From NCBI RefSeq assembly GCF_039543645.1, contig NZ_BAABKD010000009.1:620001-684000 (forward strand): a stretch of DNA of 64,000 nucleotides. The letters are read 5' to 3'. Positions 26,480 through 35,307 of the stretch are shown here, piece after piece. The notes under the pieces were generated by a model that searched no databases, was not told where the DNA came from, and saw only the letters and a list, made by a program, of their open reading frames with translations. The stretch is from Paenalcaligenes hermetiae (lineage in GTDB: Bacteria; Pseudomonadota; Gammaproteobacteria; Burkholderiales; Burkholderiaceae_B). The first letter of the stretch is position 1. Every line of letters begins with the position of its first letter. Made by a program: the position numbers and the translations under genes.

Positions 26480-27139
26480 ATGGATGGCTTTAGGCAGCGA
26501 CTGCTTCAAGCGGCTGCGGATTTAGGTTTGGACCTGCAAGAGCAGCAGGTCCAAATTTTATTAAAATACTTACAGCAAATGCAACGTTGGAATCGCACGT
26601 ATAACCTAACGGCTTTACGTGATCCTAATCTCATGCTAGTGCAGCATGTGTTCGATAGTCTAGCCGTAGTCCCTGCGATGCAATATATTGCGGAGCAAAA
26701 GGAAGGGCGCTTAACTATTGTAGATGTGGGCTCAGGTGGGGGCTTGCCTGGGGTGGTGTTGGCTGCTGCGTGTTCCACGTGGAACATACATTGCGTGGAT
26801 GCTGTAGAAAAGAAAATGGCATTTGTGCGGCAAATGTCAGCGGTTTTAGGTTTGTCTAACTTGTCAGCACATCATGTGCGTATAGAGCAAGCCGAGCCAT
26901 TCCAAGCTGATGTGGTTATCTCACGTGCTTTTGCCTCTTTGGTGGATTTTGTTAATTTATCTGAGCGCCATGTGGGGCCGCAAGGGCAAATCATTGCTAT
27001 GAAGGCGAAGCATCCTGCTGAGGAGATTCAGGAGCTGGAGTCTAGAACATTATGGCGGGTGCAACATATAGAGCCGTTAATAGTACCTGAATTAAATGCG
27101 GAGCGCTGTTTGGTCTATTTACATAAGGATATGGCATGA
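26480..27139 (+). CDS. rsmG: 16S rRNA (guanine527-N7)-methyltransferase RsmG
   Basis: It methylates G527 of 16S rRNA using SAM. The SAM motif IVDVGSGGGLPGVVLA is near residue 75, followed by VDAVEKKMAFVRQM and the ISRAFASLVDFV region. AAAGGAAA lies upstream; the ATG at 26480 follows an in-frame GTG at 26477, and either could serve. It has about 219 residues, a normal length. It sits in the mnmG-rsmG-parA-parB run and overlaps parA by four bases (ATGA). The second perfect parS is inside it. Confidence 0.95.
   Translation: MDGFRQRLLQAAADLGLDLQEQQVQILLKYLQQMQRWNRTYNLTALRDPNLMLVQHVFDSLAVVPAMQYIAEQKEGRLTIVDVGSGGGLPGVVLAAACSTWNIHCVDAVEKKMAFVRQMSAVLGLSNLSAHHVRIEQAEPFQADVVISRAFASLVDFVNLSERHVGPQGQIIAMKAKHPAEEIQELESRTLWRVQHIEPLIVPELNAERCLVYLHKDMA
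26771..26786. promoter_or_regulatory. parS: parS centromere site in rsmG
   Basis: TGTTCCACGTGGAACA fits the parS consensus TGTTNCACGTGNAACA with full symmetry. It lies in the rsmG coding sequence 1.2 kb before parB. Confidence 0.9.
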
Positions 27140-27927
27140 GCAAAAAAAAACAAAGCTATGTGTTTTGTGTGGCGAACCAAAAGGGGGGGGTAGGCAAAAC
27201 CACAACAACAGTTAATTTAGCAGCAGCGCTTAGCTCACTAAAACAAAAAGTTTTGCTAATCGATTTAGATCCTCAAGGGAATGCCACAATGGGCAGCGGA
27301 GTGGATAAGAACGATCTGGATCTTAGTGTCTATCAGGTGCTGATCGGGGCAAGTACGATCGATCAAAGTAAATACCGGTCAGATGCAGGCAATTATGATG
27401 TGTTAGCAGCAAATAGAGAGTTATCTGGTGCAGAGATTGATTTAGTACAAATCGATAAGCGAGAGCTGCAATTAAAAAAAGCGCTAGAGCATTGTAAAAC
27501 CCATTATGATTTTGTACTTATTGACTGTCCTCCGACGCTCTCTTTATTGACCTTAAATGGTTTAGCTGCTGCGCATGGGGTGATTATTCCTATGCAGTGT
27601 GAGTATTTTGCATTAGAGGGGTTGTCTGACTTAGTCAATACAATTAAGCGTGTTTATCGTAACATTAACCCAGGCTTGGAATTGATAGGCTTGTTGCGTG
27701 TCATGTTTGATGGGCGTATCACATTGCAGCGTCAAGTGTCCGAGCAAATTGAAATGCACTTCGGAGATAAAGTGTTCCAAACGAAGATCCCTCGTAATGT
27801 GCGCTTAGCCGAAGCCCCTAGTCATGGGATGCCTGGGGTGATCTATGATAAGAGCTCTCGTGGTGCAAAAGCATACATGGATTTTGGCAAAGAGTTAATT
27901 CAGAGACTTAAGTCTGCAGAGAAGTAA
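27136..27927 (+). CDS. parA: Chromosome-partitioning ATPase ParA (Soj)
   Basis: This Walker-type ATPase moves ParB-parS complexes after replication. The deviant Walker A is NQKGGVGKTTTTVNLAAAL near residue 13; Walker B is FVLIDCPPTLSLLTLNGL; LIDLDPQGNAT is also present. There are 263 residues and no extra N-terminal DNA-binding domain, as for chromosomal ParA. It overlaps rsmG by four bases and is followed 11 bases later by parB. Two homopolymers fall in its first 20 codons: nine A right after the start and eight G in the P-loop. Confidence 0.96.
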   Translation: MSKKKQSYVFCVANQKGGVGKTTTTVNLAAALSSLKQKVLLIDLDPQGNATMGSGVDKNDLDLSVYQVLIGASTIDQSKYRSDAGNYDVLAANRELSGAEIDLVQIDKRELQLKKALEHCKTHYDFVLIDCPPTLSLLTLNGLAAAHGVIIPMQCEYFALEGLSDLVNTIKRVYRNINPGLELIGLLRVMFDGRITLQRQVSEQIEMHFGDKVFQTKIPRNVRLAEAPSHGMPGVIYDKSSRGAKAYMDFGKELIQRLKSAEK

Positions 27928-27938
27928 AAGGAAAGACT

Positions 27939-28865
27939 ATGGCAACGAGAAAGCCTAAAGGATTGGGTAGAGGGCTAGATGCTTTATTGGGAGCAGATGC
28001 TGCAGCGATTGATGAGCTAGGTAAACGTCCCGAAGCAATTGAGGGTATTCAATCTATTCCCTTGAAGCAAATACAAGCCGGAAAGTATCAGCCACGTACG
28101 TTGATGGATGAGGGGGCACTAAATGAGTTGGCTGACTCCATTAAAAGTCAGGGGTTAATGCAGCCCATTTTGGTTCGTCCAATTAAGGCCGCCGCTCCGG
28201 TTAAGTACGAAATAGTGGCTGGAGAAAGGCGCTATAGAGCCGCCGCCCTTGCTGGTCTAAAGACGATCCCAGCTTTGGTGCGAGAGATCGAAGATAAGAA
28301 TGCAGCGATCATGGCTTTGATCGAAAACATGCAACGCGAGGATTTAAATCCACTTGAGGAGGCGCAAGGGGTAAAACGCTTAATTGAAGAGTTCAGTTAT
28401 ACCCATGAACAAGCTGCGCAAGCCATCGGTCGCTCTCGTTCCGCCACAAGTAACTTATTACGCTTATTAAATTTAGCGGATTCCGTACAAACCATGTTGG
28501 TAGCAGGTGATATTGATATGGGACATGCGCGTGCTTTACTGGCCGTGGATGCTGCTGCTCAGATCCTGCTTGCTAATGAGGTTGTGGCTCGACGTTTATC
28601 CGTGCGTGAGACGGAAAAACTGGTTGCTAGATATGTAAATGGTGAGCTTGATCTATCAAAAAATGCTGCGTCGCGCAAAAAGGCGGTCAATGCAGATATT
28701 AAGCGTTTTGAAACCACGCTTGCCGACTATTTAGGTACGACAGTAACGATTAAAGCGAATGCGAAAAATAAAGGCTATCTGCAGATTTCCTTCCAGGATT
28801 GGGATCATTTGCAAGATTTGCTGCAAAAGCAGGGCTTGGACCGCTTATTTCAGGACGGCGAATAG
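27939..28865 (+). CDS. parB: Chromosome-partitioning protein ParB (Spo0J)
   Basis: It binds parS and spreads as a CTP-dependent clamp. The N-terminal ParA-interacting basic start (RKPKGLGRGLDALLG) is followed by the ParB/Srx CTPase motif (GERRYRAAALAGL) and the helix-turn-helix (YTHEQAAQAIGRSRSATSNL). The C-terminal dimerisation domain ends in LQDLLQKQGLDRLF. AAGGAAAG precedes the ATG. It has 308 residues. Two parS sites lie within the previous 2 kb. Confidence 0.96.
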   Translation: MATRKPKGLGRGLDALLGADAAAIDELGKRPEAIEGIQSIPLKQIQAGKYQPRTLMDEGALNELADSIKSQGLMQPILVRPIKAAAPVKYEIVAGERRYRAAALAGLKTIPALVREIEDKNAAIMALIENMQREDLNPLEEAQGVKRLIEEFSYTHEQAAQAIGRSRSATSNLLRLLNLADSVQTMLVAGDIDMGHARALLAVDAAAQILLANEVVARRLSVRETEKLVARYVNGELDLSKNAASRKKAVNADIKRFETTLADYLGTTVTIKANAKNKGYLQISFQDWDHLQDLLQKQGLDRLFQDGE

Positions 28866-29114
28866 AAGCACTATTTTTTTCCCCTAGTATAAGTGTTTTT
28901 TGCTAGGGGGGATTCAAATGTGGCGCTGCACCATCATATCTGTAACCATAATAATAACGTACCATGTACTAGTGCAAATGCCAGCTGCGTCGATGACGCG
29001 GTTTCTTTATAGTACTTCCTTCATTTGGATGTCATGGTGTAGTGTTTAAAGCACAGCAAATGTAACAGATTGTTTGTTTGAGTTTTTATGCTTTGCTTTC
29101 TCAAGGGGAGACGT

Positions 29115-30431
29115 ATGTTTAAATCGATAACCAACTTTTCCGTGCGCTTGGTCGAACGGTATCTGCCTGATCCTTATATTTTTGTCATTATTTTGACTTT
29201 GATTGCAGGCGGAGCTGCTTGGTTTGGCGAGCAAAAAACGCCCATGGAAGTGATTACCATGTGGGGCGATGGGTTTTGGGGTTTGCTCAGTTTTACGATG
29301 CAGATGCTACTGGTGTTAGTGGCTGGTTACATGTTGGCCAGCACACCGGCTGTACGTAAAATTCTATCTACGTTAGCCTCCGTACCCAAAAGTTCAGGAG
29401 CGGCCATTATCATGGTAACAGTGGTGGCTTTAGCGGCAGATTGGATTAACTGGGGATTTGGCTTGGTAGTCAGTGCGCTGTTTGCTAAAGAGCTGGCGCG
29501 TAAAATTCGCGTGGACTACCGTCTTTTGGTGGCCAGTGCGTATTCTGGGTTTATTGTCTGGCATGGCGGCCTAGCGGGGTCTATTCCTTTGACAATTGCT
29601 ACCCAAGGGCATTTTCATGAAGCGCAAATGGGCATAGTCCCCACCAGCGAGACAATTTTTTCTACCTTCAATCTTATCATCGTCATCGGGATGTTTATTG
29701 TTGTTCCGCTGGTCAATCGGATGATGATGCCGGATGAAAAAAACAGTGTTTATATTGACCCAGAGCTGTTGGATGAGTCACATACTACTTATGAGATTGA
29801 GCGTGATACACGACCAGCCGCACGTCTGGAAAACAGCCGGCTTTTGGCTATGTTGATAGGGTTTGCTGGGTTAACGTATCTGTTTAATTACTATATTATT
29901 CGTGGCGCGGGACTAAACTTAAATGTTATTAACTTCACCTTTTTAATCCTAGCTATTGTGTTACATGGGAACTCGCGTAACTTATTAAATGCGCTTGATG
30001 AGGCCATCAAGGGAGGGGCGGGAATTGTAATTCAGTTCCCTTTTTATGCCGGTATTATGGCAATTATGGTGCAGTCGGGCTTAGCCGCCTCGTTATCAGA
30101 TTGGTTGGTTTCTTTTGCGACTCAAACCACATTGCCGTTTTGGACTTTCTTAAGCGCGGGCTTAGTAAATGTGTTTGTTCCATCAGGTGGTGGTCAGTGG
30201 GCTGTACAAAGCTCTGTTGTGATTGCCGCCGCTCAGTCGCTTGATGTGGATCTAGCGCGTGTAGCGATGGCGGTTGCTTGGGGGGATGCGTGGACAAATT
30301 TACTGCAGCCATTTTGGGCGCTTCCTGTCTTAGCGATAGCAGGTTTGAAAGCTAAGGACATCATGGGTTTTTGTTTAATCCAGCTGTTTGTAACGGGGCT
30401 GTTGATTTCGGTAGTGCTCACTTTCTTTTAG
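29115..30431 (+). CDS. atoE: Short-chain fatty acid transporter, AtoE family
   Basis: This is an inner-membrane permease of about 438 residues with many hydrophobic segments and no signal peptide. It matches the AtoE family: VERYLPDPYIFVIILTLIA, WGDGFWGLLSFTMQMLLVLV, INWGFGLVVSALFAKEL, and the conserved loop VFVPSGGGQWAVQ. The start MFKSITNF is set by AAGGGGAG just upstream; an ATG nine codons earlier lacks one. AtoE members are linked to acetoacetate and butyrate uptake. No ato catabolic genes are adjacent, so the substrate is inferred from family. Confidence 0.88.
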   Translation: MFKSITNFSVRLVERYLPDPYIFVIILTLIAGGAAWFGEQKTPMEVITMWGDGFWGLLSFTMQMLLVLVAGYMLASTPAVRKILSTLASVPKSSGAAIIMVTVVALAADWINWGFGLVVSALFAKELARKIRVDYRLLVASAYSGFIVWHGGLAGSIPLTIATQGHFHEAQMGIVPTSETIFSTFNLIIVIGMFIVVPLVNRMMMPDEKNSVYIDPELLDESHTTYEIERDTRPAARLENSRLLAMLIGFAGLTYLFNYYIIRGAGLNLNVINFTFLILAIVLHGNSRNLLNALDEAIKGGAGIVIQFPFYAGIMAIMVQSGLAASLSDWLVSFATQTTLPFWTFLSAGLVNVFVPSGGGQWAVQSSVVIAAAQSLDVDLARVAMAVAWGDAWTNLLQPFWALPVLAIAGLKAKDIMGFCLIQLFVTGLLISVVLTFF

Positions 30432-30454
30432 ACTAGCGTGTTTGTGCGCCTAAC

Positions 30455-30490
30455 TTAACCTCAAAAGACTTTTATGTCTTTTGAGGTTAA
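30455..30490 (+). terminator. Strong hairpin after atoE
   Basis: A perfect 15-base stem (TTAACCTCAAAAGAC with its complement) surrounds a six-base loop. No T run follows the whole stem, but the stem's own right arm holds TTTT. It probably ends atoE transcription. Confidence 0.6.
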
Positions 30491-30564
30491 TGCTTGACCT
30501 TTAGGGTTCGTTGGGTCATAATGACATTCTTTGGATCTTTTAATAAATAAAAATTCAAAAGGGC

Positions 30565-30593
30565 TTGACTTATCTAATTAGCTCAAGCATAAT
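30565..30593 (+). promoter_or_regulatory. Promoter of the tRNA-tuf operon
   Basis: TTGACT (30565-30570), 17 bases, then CATAAT (30588-30593). The first tRNA begins 18 bases after the -10 box, as expected for a stable-RNA promoter. Confidence 0.65.
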
Positions 30594-30611
30594 CACATTT
30601 TCCATATAAAT

Positions 30612-30697
30612 GGTGGGATACCCAAGTGGCTAACGGGGGCAGACTGTAAATCTGTTGGCTTACGCCTACGTAGGTTCGAATCCTACTCCCACCACCA
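30612..30697 (+). tRNA. tRNA-Tyr (GUA)
   Basis: The acceptor arm GGTGGGA pairs with TCCCACC, and CCA is encoded. The anticodon loop is CTGTAAA. The long variable arm makes it class II, as for bacterial tRNA-Tyr. It is the first of three tRNAs ahead of tuf. Confidence 0.95.
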
Positions 30698-30752
30698 GAT
30701 TTTCATATAGTTGCACTTATTGTATTTCGGGTTGAAAGAATCTGAATCACCT

Positions 30753-30826
30753 GCGGGTGTAGCTCAATGGTAGAGCAGAAGCCTTCCAAGCTTAAGACGA
30801 GGGTTCGATTCCCTTCACCCGCTCCA
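30753..30826 (+). tRNA. tRNA-Gly (UCC)
   Basis: GCGGGTG pairs with CACCCGC, followed by T and an encoded CCA. The anticodon loop is CTTCCAA with anticodon TCC. The D arm (AGCTCAATGGTAGAGC) and TTCGATT loop are standard. Confidence 0.95.
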
Positions 30827-30845
30827 TCAACTATATATTAATACC

Positions 30846-30920
<75 letters not shown>

Positions 30921-30969
30921 CCTCTTCTTATCTTCATTTATCACGTTTAATTCCCTTCAGGAGTCTGCC

Positions 30970-32160
30970 ATGGCTAAAGGCAAGTTCGAACGGACTAAAC
31001 CGCACGTCAACGTCGGCACCATTGGTCACGTTGACCACGGTAAAACCACTTTAACCGCTGCAATTTGTACAGTTCTAGCCAAAGAATACGGTGGCGAAGC
31101 ACGCGACTACGCACAAATTGACGCTGCTCCTGAAGAGAAAGCACGCGGTATCACCATTTCGACTTCTCACGTAGAGTACGAAACCCCTGATCGTCACTAC
31201 GCTCACGTTGACTGCCCTGGTCACGCTGACTATGTGAAAAACATGATTACGGGTGCCGCGCAGATGGACGGCGCGATTCTTGTGGTATCGGCTGCTGATG
31301 GTCCTATGCCTCAGACACGTGAGCACATTTTGTTAAGCCGTCAGGTTGGCGTGCCTTACATTGTTGTGTTCTTGAACAAAGCGGACATGGTCGACGACGA
31401 AGAGTTGCTCGAGCTTGTAGAAATGGAAGTACGCGAGCTGCTCTCTAGCTACGACTTCCCTGGTGATGACACACCCATCATCAAAGGTTCCGCTAAGCTT
31501 GCTCTTGAGGGCGACATGGGTCCTTTGGGTCACCAGGCTGTGCTTGAGCTAGCTAAAGCCCTCGACACCTACATTCCTACCCCTGAGCGTGCAGTAGACG
31601 GTTCTTTCTTGATGCCTGTGGAAGACGTGTTCTCGATTTCTGGCCGTGGTACTGTGGTAACCGGTCGTATTGAGCGCGGTATCATTAAAGTTGGTGAGGA
31701 GATCGAGATTGTCGGTATCCGTGACACCGTTAAGTCCACATGTACTGGTGTGGAAATGTTCCGCAAGCTGCTTGATCAGGGTGAAGCGGGTGATAACGTG
31801 GGTGTCTTGCTACGTGGTACCAAGCGTGAAGACGTTGAGCGTGGTCAAGTTTTGGCAGCGCCTGGCACCATCAAGCCTCACACCGACTTTGCGGCAGAGG
31901 TTTACATTCTGTCCAAAGAAGAGGGTGGTCGTCACACGCCTTTCTTTAAAGGCTACCGTCCTCAGTTCTACTTCCGTACGACTGACGTGACAGGTACTAT
32001 TGAGCTACCTGAAGACAAGGAAATGGTTCTACCTGGCGATAACGTCGCGATGAACGTTTCTTTGATTGCTCCTATCGCCATGGAAGAGGGTCTACGTTTC
32101 GCGATTCGCGAGGGTGGCCGTACCGTTGGTGCTGGTGTGGTAGCTAAAATCATCAAATAG
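30970..32160 (+). CDS. tuf: Elongation factor Tu, copy 1
   Basis: This GTPase brings aminoacyl-tRNA to the ribosome. The G motifs are GHVDHGKTTL, DCPGHADYVKNMI and NKADMVDD; all three domains are complete in 396 residues. AGGAG stands nine bases before the ATG. The arrangement tRNA-Tyr, Gly, Thr, then tuf, with tRNA-Trp, secE and nusG downstream, resembles the E. coli tufB region. The protein differs from copy 2 at two residues: Ile for Val and Glu for Asp in VVTGRIERGIIKVGEEIEI. Confidence 0.98.
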   Translation: MAKGKFERTKPHVNVGTIGHVDHGKTTLTAAICTVLAKEYGGEARDYAQIDAAPEEKARGITISTSHVEYETPDRHYAHVDCPGHADYVKNMITGAAQMDGAILVVSAADGPMPQTREHILLSRQVGVPYIVVFLNKADMVDDEELLELVEMEVRELLSSYDFPGDDTPIIKGSAKLALEGDMGPLGHQAVLELAKALDTYIPTPERAVDGSFLMPVEDVFSISGRGTVVTGRIERGIIKVGEEIEIVGIRDTVKSTCTGVEMFRKLLDQGEAGDNVGVLLRGTKREDVERGQVLAAPGTIKPHTDFAAEVYILSKEEGGRHTPFFKGYRPQFYFRTTDVTGTIELPEDKEMVLPGDNVAMNVSLIAPIAMEEGLRFAIREGGRTVGAGVVAKIIK

Positions 32161-32173
32161 TAGTTGCTAAATA

Positions 32174-32204
32174 GTGCAAAAGGGTATACAATACCTTTTT
32201 GCAC
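32174..32204 (+). terminator. Hairpin between tuf and tRNA-Trp
   Basis: GTGCAAAAGGGTAT pairs with ATACCTTTTTGCAC (one G-T pair) around a three-base loop. It may terminate partially or be a processing site, since tRNA-Trp and secE follow closely. Confidence 0.6.
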
Positions 32205-32247
32205 TTAATGTGTAGATGTGGTTCTTATTACATCTGCTTTAAGGTCT

Positions 32248-32323
32248 AGGGGTATAGCTCAATTGGCAGAGCGTCGGTCTCCAAAACCGAAGGTTGAGGG
32301 TTCGATTCCTTCTGCCCCTGCCA
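32248..32323 (+). tRNA. tRNA-Trp (CCA)
   Basis: AGGGGTA pairs with TGCCCCT, followed by G and an encoded CCA. The anticodon loop is CTCCAAA. Position just ahead of secE-nusG is common in betaproteobacteria. Confidence 0.95.
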
Positions 32324-32366
32324 CTTCAGTCAATCGTCACTTTTCGTGACGTCCTATCGTCGGATT

Positions 32367-32747
32367 ATGTCGAATACCAACGTTGAAACCGTAAACAGAG
32401 GCCCTGACCGCATAAAATTGGGTCTGGCGATTGCCGTACTTGCTGCTGGAATTGTTGGTTATTCCATGCTGGAAACTCAACCCGGGATTGTCCGGGTAGC
32501 TGTGTTTCTAGCATCTGTGGTTGTTGCCGCCCTTATTGTCTGGACTTCACATACGGGTAAACGTGCCGTGGGCTATATTAAGGACTCTTATACCGAAGTC
32601 AAGCGAGTCCATTGGCCTAGCCGCAAAGAAACCACTCAAATGACAGCAATTGTCTTTGCTTTTGTTTCTGTTATGGCGGTTCTGTTGTGGATTATCGACA
32701 AGGGACTAGAGTGGGTTATCTATGGCCTATTATTAGGCTGGAAATAA
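32367..32747 (+). CDS. secE: Preprotein translocase subunit SecE
   Basis: SecE clamps SecY in the protein-export channel. The 126 residues contain two extra N-terminal membrane segments (LGLAIAVLAAGIVGYSML; VRVAVFLASVVVAALIVW) and the conserved YIKDSYTEVKRVHWPSRKET stretch before the third, as in E. coli. The ATG at 32367 is preferred to an upstream in-frame GTG at 32346, which would add seven unlikely residues. nusG follows after nine bases. Confidence 0.95.
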   Translation: MSNTNVETVNRGPDRIKLGLAIAVLAAGIVGYSMLETQPGIVRVAVFLASVVVAALIVWTSHTGKRAVGYIKDSYTEVKRVHWPSRKETTQMTAIVFAFVSVMAVLLWIIDKGLEWVIYGLLLGWK

Positions 32748-32756
32748 AGGGCACAC

Positions 32757-33290
32757 ATGAGCAAACGCTGGTATGTCGTACACGTTTATTCCGGAATGGA
32801 AAAAAGCGTGCAAAGGGCTTTAATCGAGCGCATTGAACGTGCCGAGCTCCAAGACTCATTCGGTCAGATCCTTATCCCTTCCGAAGAAGTCATTGAAGTT
32901 AAAAACGGTAAAAAATCCATCACGCAACGTCGTATTTTCCCTGGCTATGTCTTGGTTGAAATGGATTTAACCGATGAAACGTGGCACTTAGTACGTAGTA
33001 CAAATCGGGTCACTGGTTTCTTGGGTGGTTCTGGGAATCGTCCAACACCAATTTCTCAGCGTGAGGTCGACGAAATCCTCTCCCAAATGGAAGAGGGCAC
33101 TGAGAAACCCCGTCCAAAAATTCTATTCGAAGTTGGCGAAATGGTGCGTGTTAAAGAAGGCCCATTTGCAGATTTCAACGGCAACGTCGAAGAAGTCAAC
33201 TACGAAAAATCCAAGGTGCGTGTTTCGGTCACTATTTTTGGCCGTTCCACCCCTGTAGAACTCGATTTTGATCAGGTCGAAAAGACCTAG
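32757..33290 (+). CDS. nusG: Transcription termination/antitermination factor NusG
   Basis: NusG binds RNA polymerase and links it to Rho or the ribosome. The NGN domain (KRWYVVHVYSGMEKSVQRAL; RRIFPGYVLVEMDL) is followed by the KOW domain (GEMVRVKEGPFADFNGNVEE). It has 177 residues, close to the E. coli length. It sits in the conserved secE-nusG-rplK order. Confidence 0.97.
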   Translation: MSKRWYVVHVYSGMEKSVQRALIERIERAELQDSFGQILIPSEEVIEVKNGKKSITQRRIFPGYVLVEMDLTDETWHLVRSTNRVTGFLGGSGNRPTPISQREVDEILSQMEEGTEKPRPKILFEVGEMVRVKEGPFADFNGNVEEVNYEKSKVRVSVTIFGRSTPVELDFDQVEKT

Positions 33291-33349
33291 TTTATTAACC
33301 CCCGGGGAGCCATTTTACTGATGGCGCTTACCCGCAAGGAGTCATTAAC

Positions 33350-33781
33350 ATGGCGAAGAAAATCGTCGGTTTTATCAAGCTGCAAGTTCCAGCTGGTAAA
33401 GCTAACCCTTCCCCACCTATTGGTCCAGCATTGGGTCAACGTGGTCTAAACATCATGGAATTCTGTAAAGCCTTTAATGCCCAAACACAGGGCATGGAAC
33501 CAGGCTTGCCGATTCCTGTTGTGATTACTGCTTACGCTGACAAGAGCTTTACTTTTGTCATGAAAACCCCACCTGCGACGATTCTTATTAAGAAAGCCGT
33601 AGGTATTCAAAGCGGTTCCGCTCGTCCTAACTTAGACAAAGTTGGTACTTTGACGCGCGCTCAAGCCGAAGAAATCGCTAAAACCAAAGAACCCGACCTA
33701 ACTGCCGCCGATATGGATGCAGCGGTCCGCACTATTGCTGGTACTGCTCGCAGTATGGGTATTAATGTTGAGGGGGTTTAA
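33350..33781 (+). CDS. rplK: 50S ribosomal protein L11
   Basis: L11 binds 23S rRNA at the GTPase centre and takes part in the stringent response. The N-terminal proline-rich KLQVPAGKANPSPPIGPALG and the rRNA-binding C-terminal domain are complete in 143 residues. AAGGAG precedes the ATG. It is followed by rplA after five bases. Confidence 0.98.
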   Translation: MAKKIVGFIKLQVPAGKANPSPPIGPALGQRGLNIMEFCKAFNAQTQGMEPGLPIPVVITAYADKSFTFVMKTPPATILIKKAVGIQSGSARPNLDKVGTLTRAQAEEIAKTKEPDLTAADMDAAVRTIAGTARSMGINVEGV

Positions 33782-33786
33782 TCGTC

Positions 33787-34482
33787 ATGGCTAAATTAAG
33801 CAAACGCGCAGCAGCTATTGCCGCTAAAATCGACCGCAACAAACTCTACCCTGTAGAGGAAGCTTTAACCCTAGTTAAAGAAACCGCTACAGCCAAATTC
33901 GACGAATCCATCGACGTAGCTGTTCAGCTAGGTATCGACCCCCGTAAATCCGACCAGTTGGTTCGTGGTTCCGTGGTATTGCCTGCTGGTACAGGTAAAT
34001 CTGTACGTGTGGCTGTTTTTGCTCAAGGCGATAAAGCCGAAGAAGCGCGTGCAGCCGGTGCGGATATCGTTGGCATGGAAGATCTAGCAGAGCAAATCAA
34101 AGCCGGTCAAATGGATTTTGATGTTGTGATTGCTTCTCCCGATGCGATGCGTATTGTTGGTACTCTTGGTCAGATCTTAGGCCCCCGTGGCTTAATGCCT
34201 AACCCTAAAGTTGGTACGGTGACACCAGATGTGGTTACCGCGATCAATAATGCCAAAGCTGGTCAGGTACAGTATCGTACCGACAAAGCAGGTATTATTC
34301 ACGCTACCATCGGCCGTGCGTCATTTGATGTTGAAAAACTACAGCAGAACTTGCTCGCACTTGTAGATGCTCTAAATAAAGCACGTCCTACCGCTGCTAA
34401 AGGCGTTTACATGCGTAAAATCGCTGTGTCCTCCACCATGGGTGGCGGTGCACGCGTAGATGTTGCTTCTTTACAAGCCTAA
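33787..34482 (+). CDS. rplA: 50S ribosomal protein L1
   Basis: L1 forms the mobile stalk by the E site and represses its own operon in many bacteria. The 231 residues include the signature MRIVGTLGQILGPRGLMPNPK and VGTVTPDV. It ends the rplK-rplA pair; a 221-base leader separates it from rplJ. Confidence 0.98.
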   Translation: MAKLSKRAAAIAAKIDRNKLYPVEEALTLVKETATAKFDESIDVAVQLGIDPRKSDQLVRGSVVLPAGTGKSVRVAVFAQGDKAEEARAAGADIVGMEDLAEQIKAGQMDFDVVIASPDAMRIVGTLGQILGPRGLMPNPKVGTVTPDVVTAINNAKAGQVQYRTDKAGIIHATIGRASFDVEKLQQNLLALVDALNKARPTAAKGVYMRKIAVSSTMGGGARVDVASLQA

Positions 34483-34703
34483 TTTGGCTTATAAAGATCA
34501 TTAATTACTTTGGGCTGCAGCTTTAGGGCTGTTGCTGTCAAAGACCGTTGGAGCTAATACGTTTAGCTTAATCAAATCGATTTATCGGTTTATCCAGCGT
34601 AGACGGCGCCCAGGAAGATTTTCTTTCCAGAATTTCGACCAGGTGCGCCGCATTCGGTTGATGTAAGGAATACCCCTTACATCTAAGAAAGGAGTGTTCA
34701 ACC
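34483..34703 (+). promoter_or_regulatory. rplJ leader (L10-L12 autoregulatory region)
   Basis: This non-coding region between rplA and rplJ has the length and position of the L10 leader, to which the L10-L12 complex binds to limit its own translation. Stem-forming sequence is visible (GGGCTGCAGCTTTAGGGCTG near 34512; GTAAGGAATACCCCTTAC near 34665). The structure was not computed. It ends with AAGGAG ahead of the GTG start. Confidence 0.6.
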
Positions 34704-35228
34704 GTGAGTCTCAATCGTCAAGAGAAAGCGCTAGTTATCGAAGAGGTTGCTGGTCAAGTCGCCAACGCCCAATCGATCGTTATCGCTGAATATCGTGGTT
34801 TGGACGTGGCCTCCGTTACCGTATTGCGCAAACAAGCGCGTGAGTCGGGTGTGTACCTACGTGTTCTCAAAAACACGTTAGTACGTCGTGCTCTTACAGA
34901 TACTTCTTTTGATGGGCTATCTGACCAACTCGTTGGTCCTTTGATGTACGCCATCAGTGAAGACCCTGTAGCAGCAGCGAAAACCATGGTTGAATTCGCT
35001 AAAACCAACCCAAGCCTAGTCATTAAAGGCGGTGCTATGCCTAATAGCATCCTTGACGAAGCGGGTGTTAAAGCGTTGGCATCCATGCCCTCTCGCGACG
35101 AGCTATTGGCGAAATTGCTTGGCACTATGCAAGCACCTATCGCGCAATTTGTGCGTACGCTTAACGAAATTCCTACTAAATTTGTACGTGGCTTGGCCGC
35201 TGTACGCGATCAAAAAGAAAGCGCGTAA
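34704..35228 (+). CDS. rplJ: 50S ribosomal protein L10
   Basis: L10 anchors the L12 dimers on the ribosomal stalk. The family start SLNRQEKALVIEEVAGQVAN and the central VLRKQARESGVYLRVLKNTL are present in 174 residues. It starts with GTG, supported by AAAGGAG eight bases upstream. Its leader is the likely feedback target; rplL follows after 79 bases. Confidence 0.97.
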   Translation: MSLNRQEKALVIEEVAGQVANAQSIVIAEYRGLDVASVTVLRKQARESGVYLRVLKNTLVRRALTDTSFDGLSDQLVGPLMYAISEDPVAAAKTMVEFAKTNPSLVIKGGAMPNSILDEAGVKALASMPSRDELLAKLLGTMQAPIAQFVRTLNEIPTKFVRGLAAVRDQKESA

Positions 35229-35307
35229 TTACAAATTGATTGGATGCTCGTTGTATCGGGTACCATTCCCAAACCTGGCATAAAACTTTTTTTCTGGAAA
35301 TTTGAAA

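Noticed and set aside
28882..28911. Hairpin after parB (CCCCTAG ... CTAGGGG)
   Set aside because: The loop is long and no T run follows on the plus strand, so it was not called a terminator.
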